Part shown: one piece after another, positions 42,158 to 54,117 of the stretch
Numbering within the stretch: the stretch's first letter is position 1
How the letters are laid out: the number at the start of each line of letters is the position of its first letter
Source of the DNA: Tremella fuciformis
Taxonomy: Eukaryota > Basidiomycota > Tremellomycetes > Tremellales > Tremellaceae
Assembly (NCBI GenBank): GCA_032768795.1
Contig: CP136491.1
Span: 62,001 to 126,000, forward strand
DNA length: 64,000 nucleotides
Direction: 5' to 3'
Program-made: the position numbers and the translations under genes
Notes under the pieces: model-generated
What the model saw: the letters and a program-made list of their open reading frames with translations, nothing else
Databases searched by the model: none
What the model was told of the DNA's origin: nothing

Positions 42158-43942
42158 TCAGGCCACAGAGACGTGGACCTGGTCCTTCTCGTCGGTCGTC
42201 TCCATCTCGACTTCGACTTGATGGGCGTGGTGGCCCGCGGGTATGACAGCCCCGTCGAGCTTCTCTCCATCGACATCTTCCACGTGCAGGACCGCCTCGG
42301 CCTCGTAGTTCGACTCGGGGCAGTGCCAAAGTACGACCCCGGCGAGAAAGAGCGACCCGAGCATCATGATCCAGGAGATGAGCAGCTCGGTCATATAGGG
42401 TGTCTGAGGTCAGCCACGCCTCTGATAGCAGGCGGTCGTCTAACCTTGACAGCGTCCATGGCGGATGCTACGGCACCGCCGGCCGACTGCACACCTTTGT
42501 AGTATCCAGCGAGACGGGCAAGGCGGAAAGGGTCGTTGGTCATGGCCGACATGGTGTAATAGGCTAAGCCCTGGAAGGTAGCGTCTCCGACGTAGTCTGA
42601 CATCAGCGGGGATCATTAGCGGGAGAGCAGTCGACTCACAGGCGAAGAGCAGTAAGATGGGAGGAGCGGCATCGCTCTGCGACCAGTCCTTGGGGGTCAT
42701 TAGGTTGGTGCGAGAGAAACGTTTCTGGTACCCGAGGCCACCGCCCCATACGAGAATCAGAAAGCAAAAGACGAACACTGCGCCGATCATGGATCGAGTG
42801 CGTCGTCGATAGGGCAGCTTGTCGAGCACGAGACCGATGAGAGCAGCGCCGATCATCGAGCCCACACCGGTGAGAAGAGCGGCCAATGCTCGAGTGCGGG
42901 CGTCGAAGAGGACAACCTCGATTGCTCCTTGGTAGGTATAGACTGCGGATCAGCAAGCTGGGGAATATTATGTGGCGGGAACTCGCAGTAGTTGGAGGCG
43001 AAGAACATGGGGAACAGAGCCACCACACGCCAGTCCTTGAAGAGACGTAGCCATTCGCGAAACTCTTTGCCGGGGCTCAGAAAGTCTTGCAGCTCAACCA
43101 AGGTGCCGTCGCCTCGCACCACATAGTCTGGGACTTAGTGTTGTCCATATCACGGACACTCACGAGCAGGAAGGATGAGCCAGGCGGAGGGAGTAGCGAG
43201 CAGCATGACGATGAGGAACGCCAAGTAGACCTTGGTGGACACAGTGAATGCTGTCGATCCTGCAGTAATGCCTAGGGTGATGCAGGAGCCAATCACGGTT
43301 CCGAGTTGGAAGATCATCCAGAAGATGGAGAACGATCGGCCCTTGTCTTTCTCGGCAGGGTAGGACATCATGACCTGGCCCTGGGCGGACCACAAGAGCG
43401 CGGCGCCTTCTGTCAGTACATGCAATGAAAGCGACCGAGATCACATACTCATGCCGAGCAATGCGCCCGCGAGGTCCAAGAACCACTCGTTTTGGTGAAG
43501 CTGATAAGACCAGAGACCACCAACGTAGAGTGAATATCCCAAAGTGCCAATCGTAAGGGTGAGACGAGGACCGAGGATGTTCTTTCGTCAGTTATGTAGG
43601 TGTACTTGACACTCACGTTGACAGATCCAGCGAAGAAGCCAGAGACGGCGAAGAAACCAGAGAGGATACCGCTAGCCCGATCGGCGACCTGAACATCGGT
43701 CAAGCCTCTGCCAATTAGCACGGGTCATCTCCTGAAAGCTCACCCAGCGCCGAGACCGCCAAGAGCCGAGAACATGCCGACGGCGCAGAAGCACACCCAG
43801 CCCATGAGGGCGACTTGAGTCCATGGCGAGTTGTCTATAGGAGTGTAAGCCTCGTACAATCCCACAGACCGAAGGCAAGCCCACATCTGAAACGACCATA
43901 CTTGATACCGGCGAGTCGCTTGCTGCAACTGATTTGGGACAT
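42158..43942 (-). CDS. UNC93-like MFS protein, copy B
   Basis: The ATG at 43940-43942 gives MSQISCSKRLAGIKYDNSPW after an intron with a weak GTCGTT donor (about 43849-43892); TQVALMGWVCFCAVGMFSAL and GGLGAGG then match the UNC93 start. Other blocks are ILSGFFAVSGFFAGSVN, GQVMMSYPAEKDKGRSFSIF, QLGTVIGSCITLGITAG, MIGAALIGLVLDKLPYRRRT and DYVGDATFQGLAYYTMSAMT. The C-terminus has PYMTELLISWIMMLGSLFLA and an acidic tail. Many introns occur. It is a paralogue of the gene at 36630 but with clear sequence differences. It is divergent from the Gfo/Idh/MocA dehydrogenase and probably imports that pathway's substrate. Confidence 0.82.
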
Positions 43943-44269
43943 GTTGGGCGCGAGAGGTGTGGGAGGGCAACGAGCGTGTGACCACCTGGTCTTATACAGC
44001 CTGACCGATAAGCGTCTCTACATTGGACGGGCACCAGCCGAGACGGCATCGTCGGCGGACGCATCGGCCTCGCATGGGTGTGCCTCGCCGGACGTTCCGG
44101 TCTCAGCAAGCTTCAGGGTGACATTCCGGGGCGTCGCCGTGTACTCCGTGTACAGGCACAAGCACGCGCCGACACCTCCGGCCGCGCAACGCCGGGGCGT
44201 TCATTGGCTGCATGGCCGAGCATATATGTCTGGCCTTATCGCTGAGCGACAGCGCAAGCAGCAACCATC
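43943..44269. promoter_or_regulatory. Divergent promoter, UNC93-like MFS / Gfo-Idh-MocA dehydrogenase
   Basis: The 327-bp gap includes GACGTTCCGGTC at 44091-44102 and a related GACATTCCGG at 44120-44129. The 12-mer is identical to one in the GH31/sugar-porter promoter at 53920-53931. It could bind the Zn2Cys6 protein of the block, since it carries a CCG/CGG triplet. Confidence 0.45.
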
Positions 44270-45895
44270 ATGTCGGAGGGAACAGTCGACAGCAAGCCCG
44301 TACACCCGGAGGGCAAGGCGCGATGTGTGACAATGGCGATTGTAGGAGGAGGGTACCGTGGAACCGTGAGTGCCCAGCTTTGCAACGAGCTGAAAGCAGG
44401 TGTACGCTGGGTATGCATCCAAGTTCCCGGACCTCGCCAAGGTCGTTGCAGTTGCCGATCCGCGGAGTCATCGACGCAAGGTCCTGGCCTTGACCCATGA
44501 GTGAGTCCCAGGCATCGGGGTAAGCTTTAGCTTATTGCAGTATCCCCAACGAAATGCTCTTCAAGGACTGGCGGGATTTGCACGCCCGAGGAAGGGTCGC
44601 AGACGTCATCTGCATCTGCGTCTTGGTGAGCGCGCTTCAGGGTGCAGAGCTGAGTGTAGGATCAACTCCACGCACCGCTCGTTGAGGCATTCGCCCCACA
44701 GGGGTATCACATCCTCTGTGAAAAGCCCATGGCCACCAGTGTGGACGACTGCGTGAAGATGTACAAGAATGTCGAGAGCAGGGATCAGATCTTCGGGATC
44801 GGGCATGTGTTGCGATACTCCCCGTACTGGGTAGCGATGAAGAAGCTCATCGATGCGGGTGCACTGGGAGAAGTAGTCAACATCCAGGTGGGTCACAAAG
44901 GTTGGCCAAGCTTATAGCAGCATACTGAACCGATTGGCAACGAGCACTTTGTGCATTCCTACGTCCGGGGCAACTGGCATCGCGAGGACGACTCCTCATT
45001 TGGCTTGATGACCAAATGCTGCCAGTGAGTCCAGGAATGCGACGGAGCTGACCCCAGCGACATTGACATTCTCTCCTTCTTGTTCTCGGGCAAGAAGCCG
45101 ACCAAGCTCTCGTCGTTTGGCTCCTTGTTCCAGTTCCGAAAGGACAAGAAGCCATCTCAAGCTGGTCAAGCGAAGAGATGCCTTGACTGCCCATACGAGT
45201 CAAAGTGCGCGTGGAGTGCGAAAAAGATCTACATCGATCCTCTGAGCGATGATTCTCAGCCAATCAAGGTGGGTCTCAAGCTCATGACGCGACTGACCTC
45301 AGTGGGCTAGCCTTTTTGTTGACGCCGATGTCTTGGATATTGAGAACGTCTCGGCTGCCTTGCGCACAGGACCATATGGCGTTTGTGTGTATGAGAATGA
45401 CAACGATATTGTGGACAACCAGGTGGTAAACATCGAGTTCGAAGGCGGCGTCACGGCACACCTGACCATGGTCGCTTGTAAGTCAGCCTGCCTCGACGAC
45501 GCTGAAGGTAGTCTCCGAGGTGATATGTCAACGTTCGACGCGAATCAGTGGCACCCTGGGCGAGATCATCGGCGACATGCACTCTTTCGTAAGTACCGAA
45601 TTTGTGACTGTGACCGCGCTTACAGCAGACCTTCTTTGACTTTCTGACGCGAGAGAAAACCGTGCACTCGTTCGGAGGTGGCGCGGATGCCCATGCCGAT
45701 GGGCACGGTGGTGGAGATCTGGGGTTGTCGAAAGCCTTCATCGAGGCGGTGGCGAAGAACGACCAGAGTGTGCTCGGCGTCACCCCAGACGATATCCTCA
45801 ACTCTCACTTGATGGTCTTTGCGGCCGAGGAAGCGCGTCACCGTGGCTCGGTCGTGGACTTTGAGGCGTTCAAGGCCGAGGCTCTGGCCCGGTAA
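44270..45895 (+). CDS. Gfo/Idh/MocA-family sugar dehydrogenase-like oxidoreductase
   Basis: The ATG at 44270 gives MSEGTVDSKPVHPEGKARCV. The first intron, removed, gives AIVGGGYRGTVYAGYASKF, the Rossmann GxGxxG-type motif, then VVAVADPRSHRRKVLALTHD. HILCEKPMATSVDDC is the family EKP motif. GIGHVLRYSPYWVAMKKLID and NIEFEGGVTAHLTMVA are C-terminal domain blocks. An unusual Cys-containing stretch, AKRCLDCPYESKCAWSAKKI (about residue 255), could bind a metal; this CxxC...C segment occurs in some fungal members. Eight or so introns are present. The enzyme probably oxidises a sugar, sugar alcohol or inositol with NAD(P). It is divergent from an UNC93-like transporter. Confidence 0.86.
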
Positions 45896-46933
45896 TTAGT
45901 CATGCATGTAGTGTGTATAGTATCCTGGGCGGTCTCAAATACCTCACACAGGTGAACAGGCCTCACTCGTATGAATGATCGCCGCCCCACAACTTGGACG
46001 CAGGCGATCACTGCGACTTCGACGTTGTCTCATCTTGAGGTCCATCTCGCAGCCATACGCATTCCAGATCTGAGCGCTCCCGCTACATGCATACACGCCA
46101 AAAAGCACCGGCTTGTCGCACTAAGGGGCGCCTACCTTCCATAACCCCAAGTTTGGACTTTAGGTATCCTCGCTGACCGTCCATCTAATTGCAGACACCT
46201 CTTCTCTACCATCCGCTCACGCCAGCAGCCTATCGCCCACTTCAATGCTTTCACAGAGGACTTATTCCCGAGGCAGATCACTTTCAGCTCGTTAAAGCGT
46301 CTCATCGACTCACGAAAGGACGAGAGGCGATCTCGTCCCATATCACAGGTTGTATGGCATTGTAAGATCTCAAAGTAGTATGAGGACGTAGCCATGGATC
46401 TTGGGATGTCTCTGAGAGGGTCTCCGAAAGGGTTCAATGCGAAGAATCCTGCGTGAGCGGGACTGTCGCAGCACCGGCAGTCTCGATCGATCAGACCTGG
46501 GATGACATGGGGCGCCTATTGACATGCGTGGGGCAGATTTGGGTAAATAGGCGCCTATTGGTGGTTCAGTCCGGGTGAGGCAGAGTCGCAGCTGAAGCAT
46601 GCAATCTAGCTCATATGCGGCTGGATAAGGCCTTGGCGATACACGAGCTCAGGCTTCAGGAATGCTGCAGCCCTTTGAGAGGCAAATTAAACGGCACATG
46701 GGACACAAGAAATACGTCGCCGATGTTTCTCGGTGCGCTCAAAGATCGGCTTGCGATTTCTCCGTCCGGTCCGTTAGCGATTGCAGTTGTCTTCCTATTA
46801 GCCTAAGTTCCTCGTAGTGTGGAGGAGCGGGTACTTTGCACAATCATCTCATCTCGAGCCTCTGATCAAAAAGGTTACTAGTATGAGATGCACGAAAGTT
46901 GATTGGAGTCTGCATTGAACTTGTACTGAAAAG
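45896..46933. other. Longest gene-free stretch (1 kb), with a 14-bp palindrome
   Basis: Between the dehydrogenase and the alpha-mannosidase I find no supported gene. A minus-strand frame at 46132-46437 has no recognisable content. The region includes the perfect palindrome AATAGGCGCCTATT at 46546-46559 and a partial copy GGCGCCTATT at 46511-46520. It could be a long promoter, or decayed DNA. Confidence 0.4.
46546..46559. promoter_or_regulatory. 14-bp palindrome AATAGGCGCCTATT
   Basis: Perfect inverted repeat about 375 bp before the alpha-mannosidase start. GGCGCCTATT is repeated at 46511-46520, and GGGCGCCTA occurs at about 46127-46135. Confidence 0.4.
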
Positions 46934-49900
46934 ATGACCAGCGAGTACCCCCGTTACAACACCACGGGCCGTGGCGCGCGCAGCGACAAGGTCGCCCAGG
47001 TGAGTACGCCCGTGGGTACGTCGCGATCGCTCATGCCAGATCCGCCTCGAGAGGCATATGGGAGGCTACTACTCCGACTTCAACCTCGAGACACTGCAGG
47101 ATCTGGCTAGGACAGACAGCTCGGACTACATCAAGATCGAATACTGGAACCCCAACCCGGAAGGCGGGCTGAGAGATGGGTTCGGTGCTCTCTTCCCGGA
47201 AGCCAAGCAGGCGTTCGACACGGGCAGGGGTCGTCCCGCGAAGAAAGGGGACAAGATTGGCCCTACGTGGTCCCACCACTGGTTCCGGCTGGACATCAGT
47301 GTGCCAAAGGAGTACCAGGGCGATGCCATCTGTGAGTCGAGTCAAGTGACGGGGCTGAGATCAGTCGAATGGAACTCTACGGGTGAGGCCCTTGTGTATG
47401 ACCAGCACGGCAATGGCCTTCAAGGGCTGTCGGGGGGCAATCGCAAGGAAGACTGGCGCAGAGAGTTTGTCCTCAAGCCTGAAATGGTCAAGAAGGGTCC
47501 GATCAGGCTCTACCTCGAGGCCTCGGTCAACGGCATGACTGGCAATGACTGCGGCATCGACCCCCCAGTAGTACGTGCTGTAGGGGCCGATGAACGAGCT
47601 TGGCTGATCTCAGGACGACTTGATCTATCCTGTAAGCTTTCCGAGTCAACAAGGCTGACTCCAGCTCGTCACTGCCGATCTGGTCATCCCGAACAGACCA
47701 GGCCGAGCGCTGTACCAAGATTTCGAGGCGCTTACGCAGCTCTCCGCAAATCTGCCTTCGCATTCTCCTCTCGCTCACCTTGCCCGCAGCGTTGGTGCCG
47801 AGATCATCAACACCTTCAGACACGATGACCCATCAACGATCCAGAAGTGCCGCAAGATCGCAGAAAAGGTACTCGGCCAAGACTGGGAGGCTGAGCTCGC
47901 CAAGGCCCGCAAGGATAAGAAGGACTCGACAGGCAACTTGTGGGCATTCGGTCACTGCCACATCGACACCGCGTGGCTGTGGCCTTGGGAAGTGACCAAG
48001 CGCAAGGTCGCGCGCAGCTGGTCCACCCAGATCGACCTCCTCGAGCGCTATCCTGAGTACCGCTTCATCGCGACGTCAGCCCAGCAGTACGCCTGGCTTG
48101 AGCACTACTATCCTGATATCTTCAAGCGGCTCCAGGCCAAGGTCAAGGAGGGCACGTTTCAGGTGGAAGGTGCGACCTGGCTCGAGCACGATGCGAACAT
48201 GCTGTCGGGCGAGTCGTTCTGCCGCCAGTTCATGCTCGGCCAGAACTTCTTCCAATCTCGCTTCGGCCAGCGATCTAACACCTTCGTGCTGCCGGACACT
48301 TGTGAGTCGACAACAGAGGGATAAGCTGACTGGCAGTTGGCTACTCTTCCGCCCTGCCCCAGATCGCCCGCCTCTCTGGGTGCACTAACTTCTTCACCCA
48401 GAAGCTCAGCTGGAACTTCATGTGAGTCTGTTGAGTCGGACGAGCTGACCTCAGCAACGAGTTCCCGTACACTACGTTCAACTGGGTCGGCCAGGACGGC
48501 ACCCAGATCCTGACGCACATGACGCCTACCGCCAACTACAACTCGGCCGCCGACTTTGGGGACATTGTCAAGGCGCAGACTGGCCACCACAATCTTGGTC
48601 AGACCTCAGACGCCTTGCTGTTCTTCGGTAACGGTGACGGCGGTGGCGGACCTACAGTCGACCATCTGGAGCGCCTGCGCCGATGGCGTGCGACGAGCGT
48701 CGAGCACGACCCCAAGGGTGCTCAGAGTGCGGCGGTGCGCATGGGCGCCACGTTGGATGACTTCTTTGCCAAGGTCAGGAAGGACACCAACGAAGGTGCG
48801 ACGCTGCCAAACTGGGTCGGCGAGCTGTACCTCGAGATCCATCGCGGCACCTACACCTCGCAAGGTGAGTCATGCGCTGCCGTTTAGGCTGCCTGACCCC
48901 AGCGCGCACCAAGAAGGGCAATCGCGATGGCGAAGTCTCGATGCGCAAGATCGAGCTGCTCTGCACCTTGGCATCACTCGAGTCTGGCTTTGACTACCCC
49001 CACGACGACATCCGGCTCTGCTGGGAAGCTTTGTGCTTGTGCCACTTCCACGACACGCTCCCAGGATCGGTCATCCATCGCGTCGCGGACGATCTCGCGG
49101 ACAAGTATTCCGAGTTCCGCCAGCTCGCATCCCAGGTGCTCGCCAAGGCCGAGACGGCTCTTTTCAAACAGGGCGGCAGGACCGACCTGGTCATCAACCC
49201 GACGCCGTTCATTGAGCGTGTCGAGGTTGCAAAAGTGGGTGGGGAGAGCCTTTTGGTGGGCGGGAACGGCGTGACGGGTCAACTCGTCCAGGCCCAGCCG
49301 GCTGCTGTCAAAGGTGAGTCATGTACATCGATGATTGCTGACTTCAGTTGTCAAGACGTCTGTAGGGCTCGTAATGAGCAACGGCAACATCTCTGTCACC
49401 ATCGAAAAGGGGCGTCTGACTAGCTTGAAGGACCTCCAGGCCAAGTGAGTCGACAGTGAGAATGCGGCTGACGTCAGCCGCGATCTCATCACCGGCACTG
49501 CAGGCTTCGTCATATTCGAGGACTACCCGCTCGACTGGGAGTGAGTCACAGGTCTCGATGTAGCTGACCGCAGTGCATGGGATGTGGACGAGTTCCACTT
49601 GGACACCCCGACATATCTCTCGTTCGACTCGGTGCGCGTCGCGGAGAGCAGCCCTCTGCGAGCGGTTGTTGCCGCCGACCTTGTGTTTGGCGCCAGCAAG
49701 GCCAGCGTGACCATCACTCTTGATGCCGTCTCTGCTTCAGTGCAAGCGGACGCGCGCAGTCTCGTTCGCTTCGACGTCGAGATGTGAGTCGTGCACCTTG
49801 TATTAAGTGCTGCGGCTGACTCCAGTGACTGGAAAGAGAGGCACCGTTTCCTCAAGTGTGAGTGCCGAGTCCCAGCTCAGCTGACGTCCAGTCGAGGTGC

Positions 49901-50682
49901 CCACTACCCTTCACTCGCAAGAGGCAACGTATGACGGGGCGTTCGGAGTGATCAAGCGCTCCACACACCGCAACACCTCATTCGAGCAGGCGCGCTTCGA
50001 AGTCCCCGCCCACAAATTCGCAGACTGTGAGTTGATGTGTGCGACGTGGCTGACAGCAGTGAGCGAGTGGAACTATGGCCTCGCACTGCTCAACGACTGC
50101 AAGTACGGCTATGACGTCCAGGGCAACGTCATGCGACTGTCCCTACTCCGCGCACCGATGAGACCCGACGACACCTGTGACCAAGGTCACCAGGCCTTCT
50201 CATTCGCCCTTTTGCCCCATGTTGGGTGCTTTGAGGCCAGCGTGGTCGCCGAGGTGGCCGAGACGTACAACAACCCCCTTGACGGTGAGTTGTGAATGAT
50301 GATAGGGCTGACTTCAGTGCGTCACTTCGGAACCCCAACGCGGGCTCCTGCCCTGCTTGCCGACTTCCCCTTCTCGCTCAGCGGCAACACTCGCGCTGTC
50401 TCGATCGAGACGATCAAGCGAGGCGAGGCGGACCAGAAGTCTGGCAAGACGGTCGTCTTGCGTACTTTCGAGCACCTCGGTGGACAAGCCGAGGCGACGT
50501 TGACTATGTGAGTCCCCCCTTCTAGTGCGTCATTGCTGACAGCCAGCTCGGGCTTGAAGGTCAAGAAGGCTGTACTGGTCAACATTATCGAGGACGACTT
50601 GGAGGTCCTCGACCTAAAGAATGGCCGTCTGGACTTGTCGTACAAGCCGTTCGAGATCAAGACCATCAAGCTTGTGCTGTAG
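46934..50682 (+). CDS. GH38 class II alpha-mannosidase (AMS1/MAN2C1-like)
   Basis: The ATG at 46934 gives MTSEYPRYNTTGRGARSDKV. The N-terminal domain contains TWSHHWFRLDISVPKEYQGD and VEWNSTGEALVYDQHGNGLQ, typical of vacuolar/cytosolic AMS1-type enzymes. The catalytic domain has FGHCHIDTAWLWPWEVT (zinc ligands His and Asp), FIATSAQQYAWLEHYYPDIF, GATWLEHDANMLSGESF, TFVLPDTFGYSSALPQIARL (nucleophile Asp) and CHFHDTLPGSVIH (zinc His). The C-terminal beta domain runs to FEIKTIKLVL. More than fifteen short introns occur. The length of about 1,050 residues is right for AMS1. It removes alpha-mannose from oligosaccharides, generally in the vacuole or cytosol. There is no signal peptide. Its neighbours suggest a role in external glycoside use. 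Confidence 0.92.
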
Positions 50683-50880
50683 ATAGGACATGGACGATAC
50701 ATAGAGAAATGCATTTGAATCGCTCGCTTGCCCGAGCTATCTGAGGTACACAAGAAGCTTGGGTGGGACCAAGATTTGACCATGAACGTCCACAAAGCGT
50801 TCGAAGGCCCGAGCAGCATTTTGGCTCGAAGAGCGCTGCGACAAGAAGGGATTATGTATAGACAATGCATAGCATGCGAT

Positions 50881-53682
50881 CTACCATGACAAAACAGTGC
50901 TAGCAGCGTGCAGAGAGATGGCCAGACCATCAAGATGAAGGGCATCGTCTCGCCATGTCCCTACGCTTCCGCTAGGCTTCGCGTCGAGTCCGAGCAAAAC
51001 AACTGACTCAAGCACTGGAGCTGAATGATAGTCGCCCGTCGCAGTGATCCCTAGCTTGCCACCAGAGGCACGGAAGGAGACAAACGTTGTCGCGGCTGCC
51101 GTCAACCTTGACCACGTCCGCGAATACACTCACAGTCGAGGCTCATCCCGTCGTCCAGTATCGCCTCTCCGCTCGCTTCTCCTTTCTTCAGGTGCACGTA
51201 CAGCGTGTAAGGGCTCTTTCGAGTCTCTGTAAGGGTGTAGCTCGCTTTGGTATGGGTGAGGACGATTGTGCCCGCTCGCATGTGCACTGGCATGTGGCCA
51301 AGAGGCGCATCAAGAGTGGTCTTCCCCGAAACGACCTATCATCAGCACTGCTTATCGTTCAGACTCACCTCGTGCGACAGCCAGTCCCTCCAGGTACCCG
51401 GGAAGTGGCCGGTAACAGCAGTGGCGCCTTCGTCCAGCACTGGCGTGACGAGAAGCGCGGGGCCAAGCAAGAACTGCGTGTCGATCCCAAGCAGCGCCGG
51501 GTCGGGGAACTCGAAGAACAAGGGTCGAACAACGGGCCTGCTGTGAGCTCGGTCAGTCTCGGGTTACTCACGTCCCACGGCGGTGAGCCTGAGCCATGAG
51601 GGTCTCCCAGTAGGGCAACAGGCGATAGCGCATATTGATGTATTTTGTCGACGCAGCGGTTGTGCTTTCCCACAGGTAAGGCTCTTGAGACGACGCGCTG
51701 ACGTCAGCCACATCACCATCTTTGACTCACCCCATGTCGTTGTGATTCCTGTAGAACGGGAAGAAGGCCGAGAGCATCATCCACCGGTTGAGCAGTTCTT
51801 CTGTGCAGTTCTTGGCGAACCCCCCAGTGTCCGGGCCGACCATTGGCACCTGGAAGATCTGGAAGTCGAGCACGCCCTGGATCGAGGCTTTCATGTACGC
51901 AAAGGTCGAGTAGTTGTCGCCGAGCCTGTCCTCAGCGACGGCTTGGCCGCGCGACTCACCAATGAGCCCCGTGAGCGCCATGCCCGGCGAACGTGCTGCG
52001 TGAGACGATGAAAGGGCGAATTCCGGGGTTCTGCTCCAGCAGAACCTTGCGAGTAAGGATGGTTTGTCTACCGTCAGTGTGTTCAGGTGCATGAACGAGC
52101 GACCGACTCGTAGCCGTAGGTATTGTGCGATGAGTAGACCCTCGAGCCATCTGCGAGAACAGCGGATGGTGGTACGGTGTGCTTGTCAAGCGCTGTCCAG
52201 AAGTCGTGTATCTATACTCAGCATGGCCCTAGATCAACTGGCTTACGGCGTAGGGCGGATCATCCAGCTTGTGCTTGACCTCCTTCGCGAGGCTTTTCTG
52301 CGGCCCCGTCATCTCGTCAGGCCGCACCTTGCCGTCGAATCCGCTGGAGAACGACGCCGGCTCGTTCATGTCGATCCAGATACCGTCGTACGGCGCAATC
52401 TTCCTCAACGAGTCGAAGCTCATCTGCCACCATTTCTGGATGTTCTTTGCAGTCCAGTCAGGAAAGACGGTAGCACTGGCGTCAAGGCTTGGCCTCATAG
52501 ATCAGAGTGACTCACCCTGGCCAGACTTGACCGACAAACTCTTCCCCGTTCTCCTGCTTGATGAAGACGTCGAGATCCCGGCCCGCAGCGTACAAAGGGT
52601 AGTCCTCGACATCGTCGACTTTGGGGATGCCCGCGTCCAGAATGGGGATCCAGTGCTGGTTGTTCTCGTGCAGCCAGTCCAGGAAGGCGCGGAACTTGTC
52701 GTGTCTTCCGTCAGCGAGGTTCACGAGGCTCCAAGCACTCACGGGAAGTCCTTGGGCGAGACGACAAAGTTGCGCTTGCGGTCCATGTACTCGAGGTCAT
52801 TCCAGATCGTCTCGAGAGGGATGCCCGCCGCCCGCATCTTGTCGACCACCTCCTTGGTCCCCTCGACCGTCCAGTACCCATATCGACATAGATGGAAGCC
52901 GAGGGACCAAAAGGGAATTTGGGCCGGTCGTCCCACGACCTCACTGTACTGCTCGACGACCTTGATTGGCGTGGGGCCGGCCATAAAGTACAGGTCAAGG
53001 GTGCCACCCAACACTCTGTACTCGATCGTCCCGGGGCGTAGCAGGATGTCCATCCCGTGCGAGTTGCGCAGGAAGACACCATGAGTAGCACAGCCTTCAC
53101 GGACATCGAGGTACACCGGGTGCGAGCCGTAGATGTTCTTGTCCATCGGTGTGCCCGCCGAGTCGCTGCTCCAGAGCGTGATCAAGGTATCGTTTGGGTC
53201 ACGCCTGAAGCCCTTTGAGCTAACCACCTCGCCCAAGCCGTAGATGTTGGCGTTGGCGGGTACCGCGGTGGTCAGCTGGAGGTACTGGTCGGAAAACGTC
53301 AGGCCCTGGCCCCGCGTATCAAACAAGACCTCGTCGTCGCGTGTCACCCAGAAGGCGAATGGCGACTCTTGGTGGTTGAATCTGAGGACATCCTTTGCGT
53401 GCGATTCCAGGCCGGGTCGAGGCAAGACCTTGTCAGAGATCTGGTACTGCTGCCCAGCTGCATCGTAGATGTGCACGTGCAGCCCTGGCCCCAGTCAGCC
53501 CTGCCTCCAAGCTTCGACTCACGATCAGTGGTCTGGTACTCGACTTCGAGGACCAGATCTTTCACGTCCTGACCAAATCGGTTCTGGGGCGCCCCTTGGA
53601 GGGTCAGTCGTGCGCGGAAGCCACCGGGCGTCGCTTCGAGGGCTCCAAGCTGGTAGTTGGAGAGCTGGTCAGTGGTCGTCAT
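50881..53682 (-). CDS. GH31 alpha-glucosidase-type glycoside hydrolase, no signal peptide
   Basis: The ATG at 53680-53682 gives [20 protein letters not shown]. The N-terminal beta domain has [20 protein letters not shown] and [20 protein letters not shown]. The catalytic barrel contains [47 protein letters not shown] (nucleophile Asp), then [20 protein letters not shown] joined by an intron to [20 protein letters not shown] (acid/base Asp in GDN), and MVGPDTGGF. The C-terminal domain holds [13 protein letters not shown] and [20 protein letters not shown]. The start lacks a secretion signal, so it appears intracellular, although most fungal alpha-glucosidases are secreted. Linkage (alpha-1,4 glucose or alpha-xylose) cannot be assigned. 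It is divergent from a maltose-type porter. Confidence 0.9.
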
Positions 53683-54117
53683 GGTCAGTCAATGGGCTTG
53701 GGGAGTGGCAACGCGCTGCTCATGGACTCCGAGCTGTACATCCAACATCCATGCTTTCTGACTGTGCGGCTTGGTCCAAAGTTCAGACTCACCTACGAAG
53801 TAGCCGAAGATTCGCGTAGGCGCTTTTCGACCGGCTCGAATGCAGCAAATTAGCAGAGGGGGAGACCCAAGGCATCGTGCTCGGCCGGTAATTTTCCCTT
53901 CCAACGGCCAAGCCCGGTCGACGTTCCGGTCCTCCGTGGGGCCAGGTGGGCTAATTCTCGACGATGTGTTGCTACTCACCATTTACCGGCTCGACTCTGA
54001 GCCGCCGCGACGCTGCAGCGGTGCAGATGGAGCGCAGGATGCAGAGGAATATATAAGGGGGCAGCTGGGCCCCCTCATCCCCGCTCTTTAGACTTGACTT
54101 GTCGATCTGCCTCCACC
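53683..54117. promoter_or_regulatory. Divergent promoter, GH31 / maltose-type porter
   Basis: The 435-bp gap holds GACGTTCCGGTC at 53920-53931 and inverted CCGGTAAT / ATTTACCGG at about 53884-53891 and 53980-53988. A good TATA box, TATATAAG, lies at 54050-54057, 60 bp before the porter start. CGG/CCG triplets are frequent, as expected for Zn2Cys6-controlled genes. Confidence 0.55.

Noticed and set aside
46132..46437. 101-codon minus-strand frame in the 1-kb gap
   Set aside because: No recognisable domain, no consistent splice partners, and similar frames are expected by chance.
52269..53084. 271-codon plus-strand frame
   Set aside because: Antisense to the GH31 exons, which carry all catalytic motifs; no family features.
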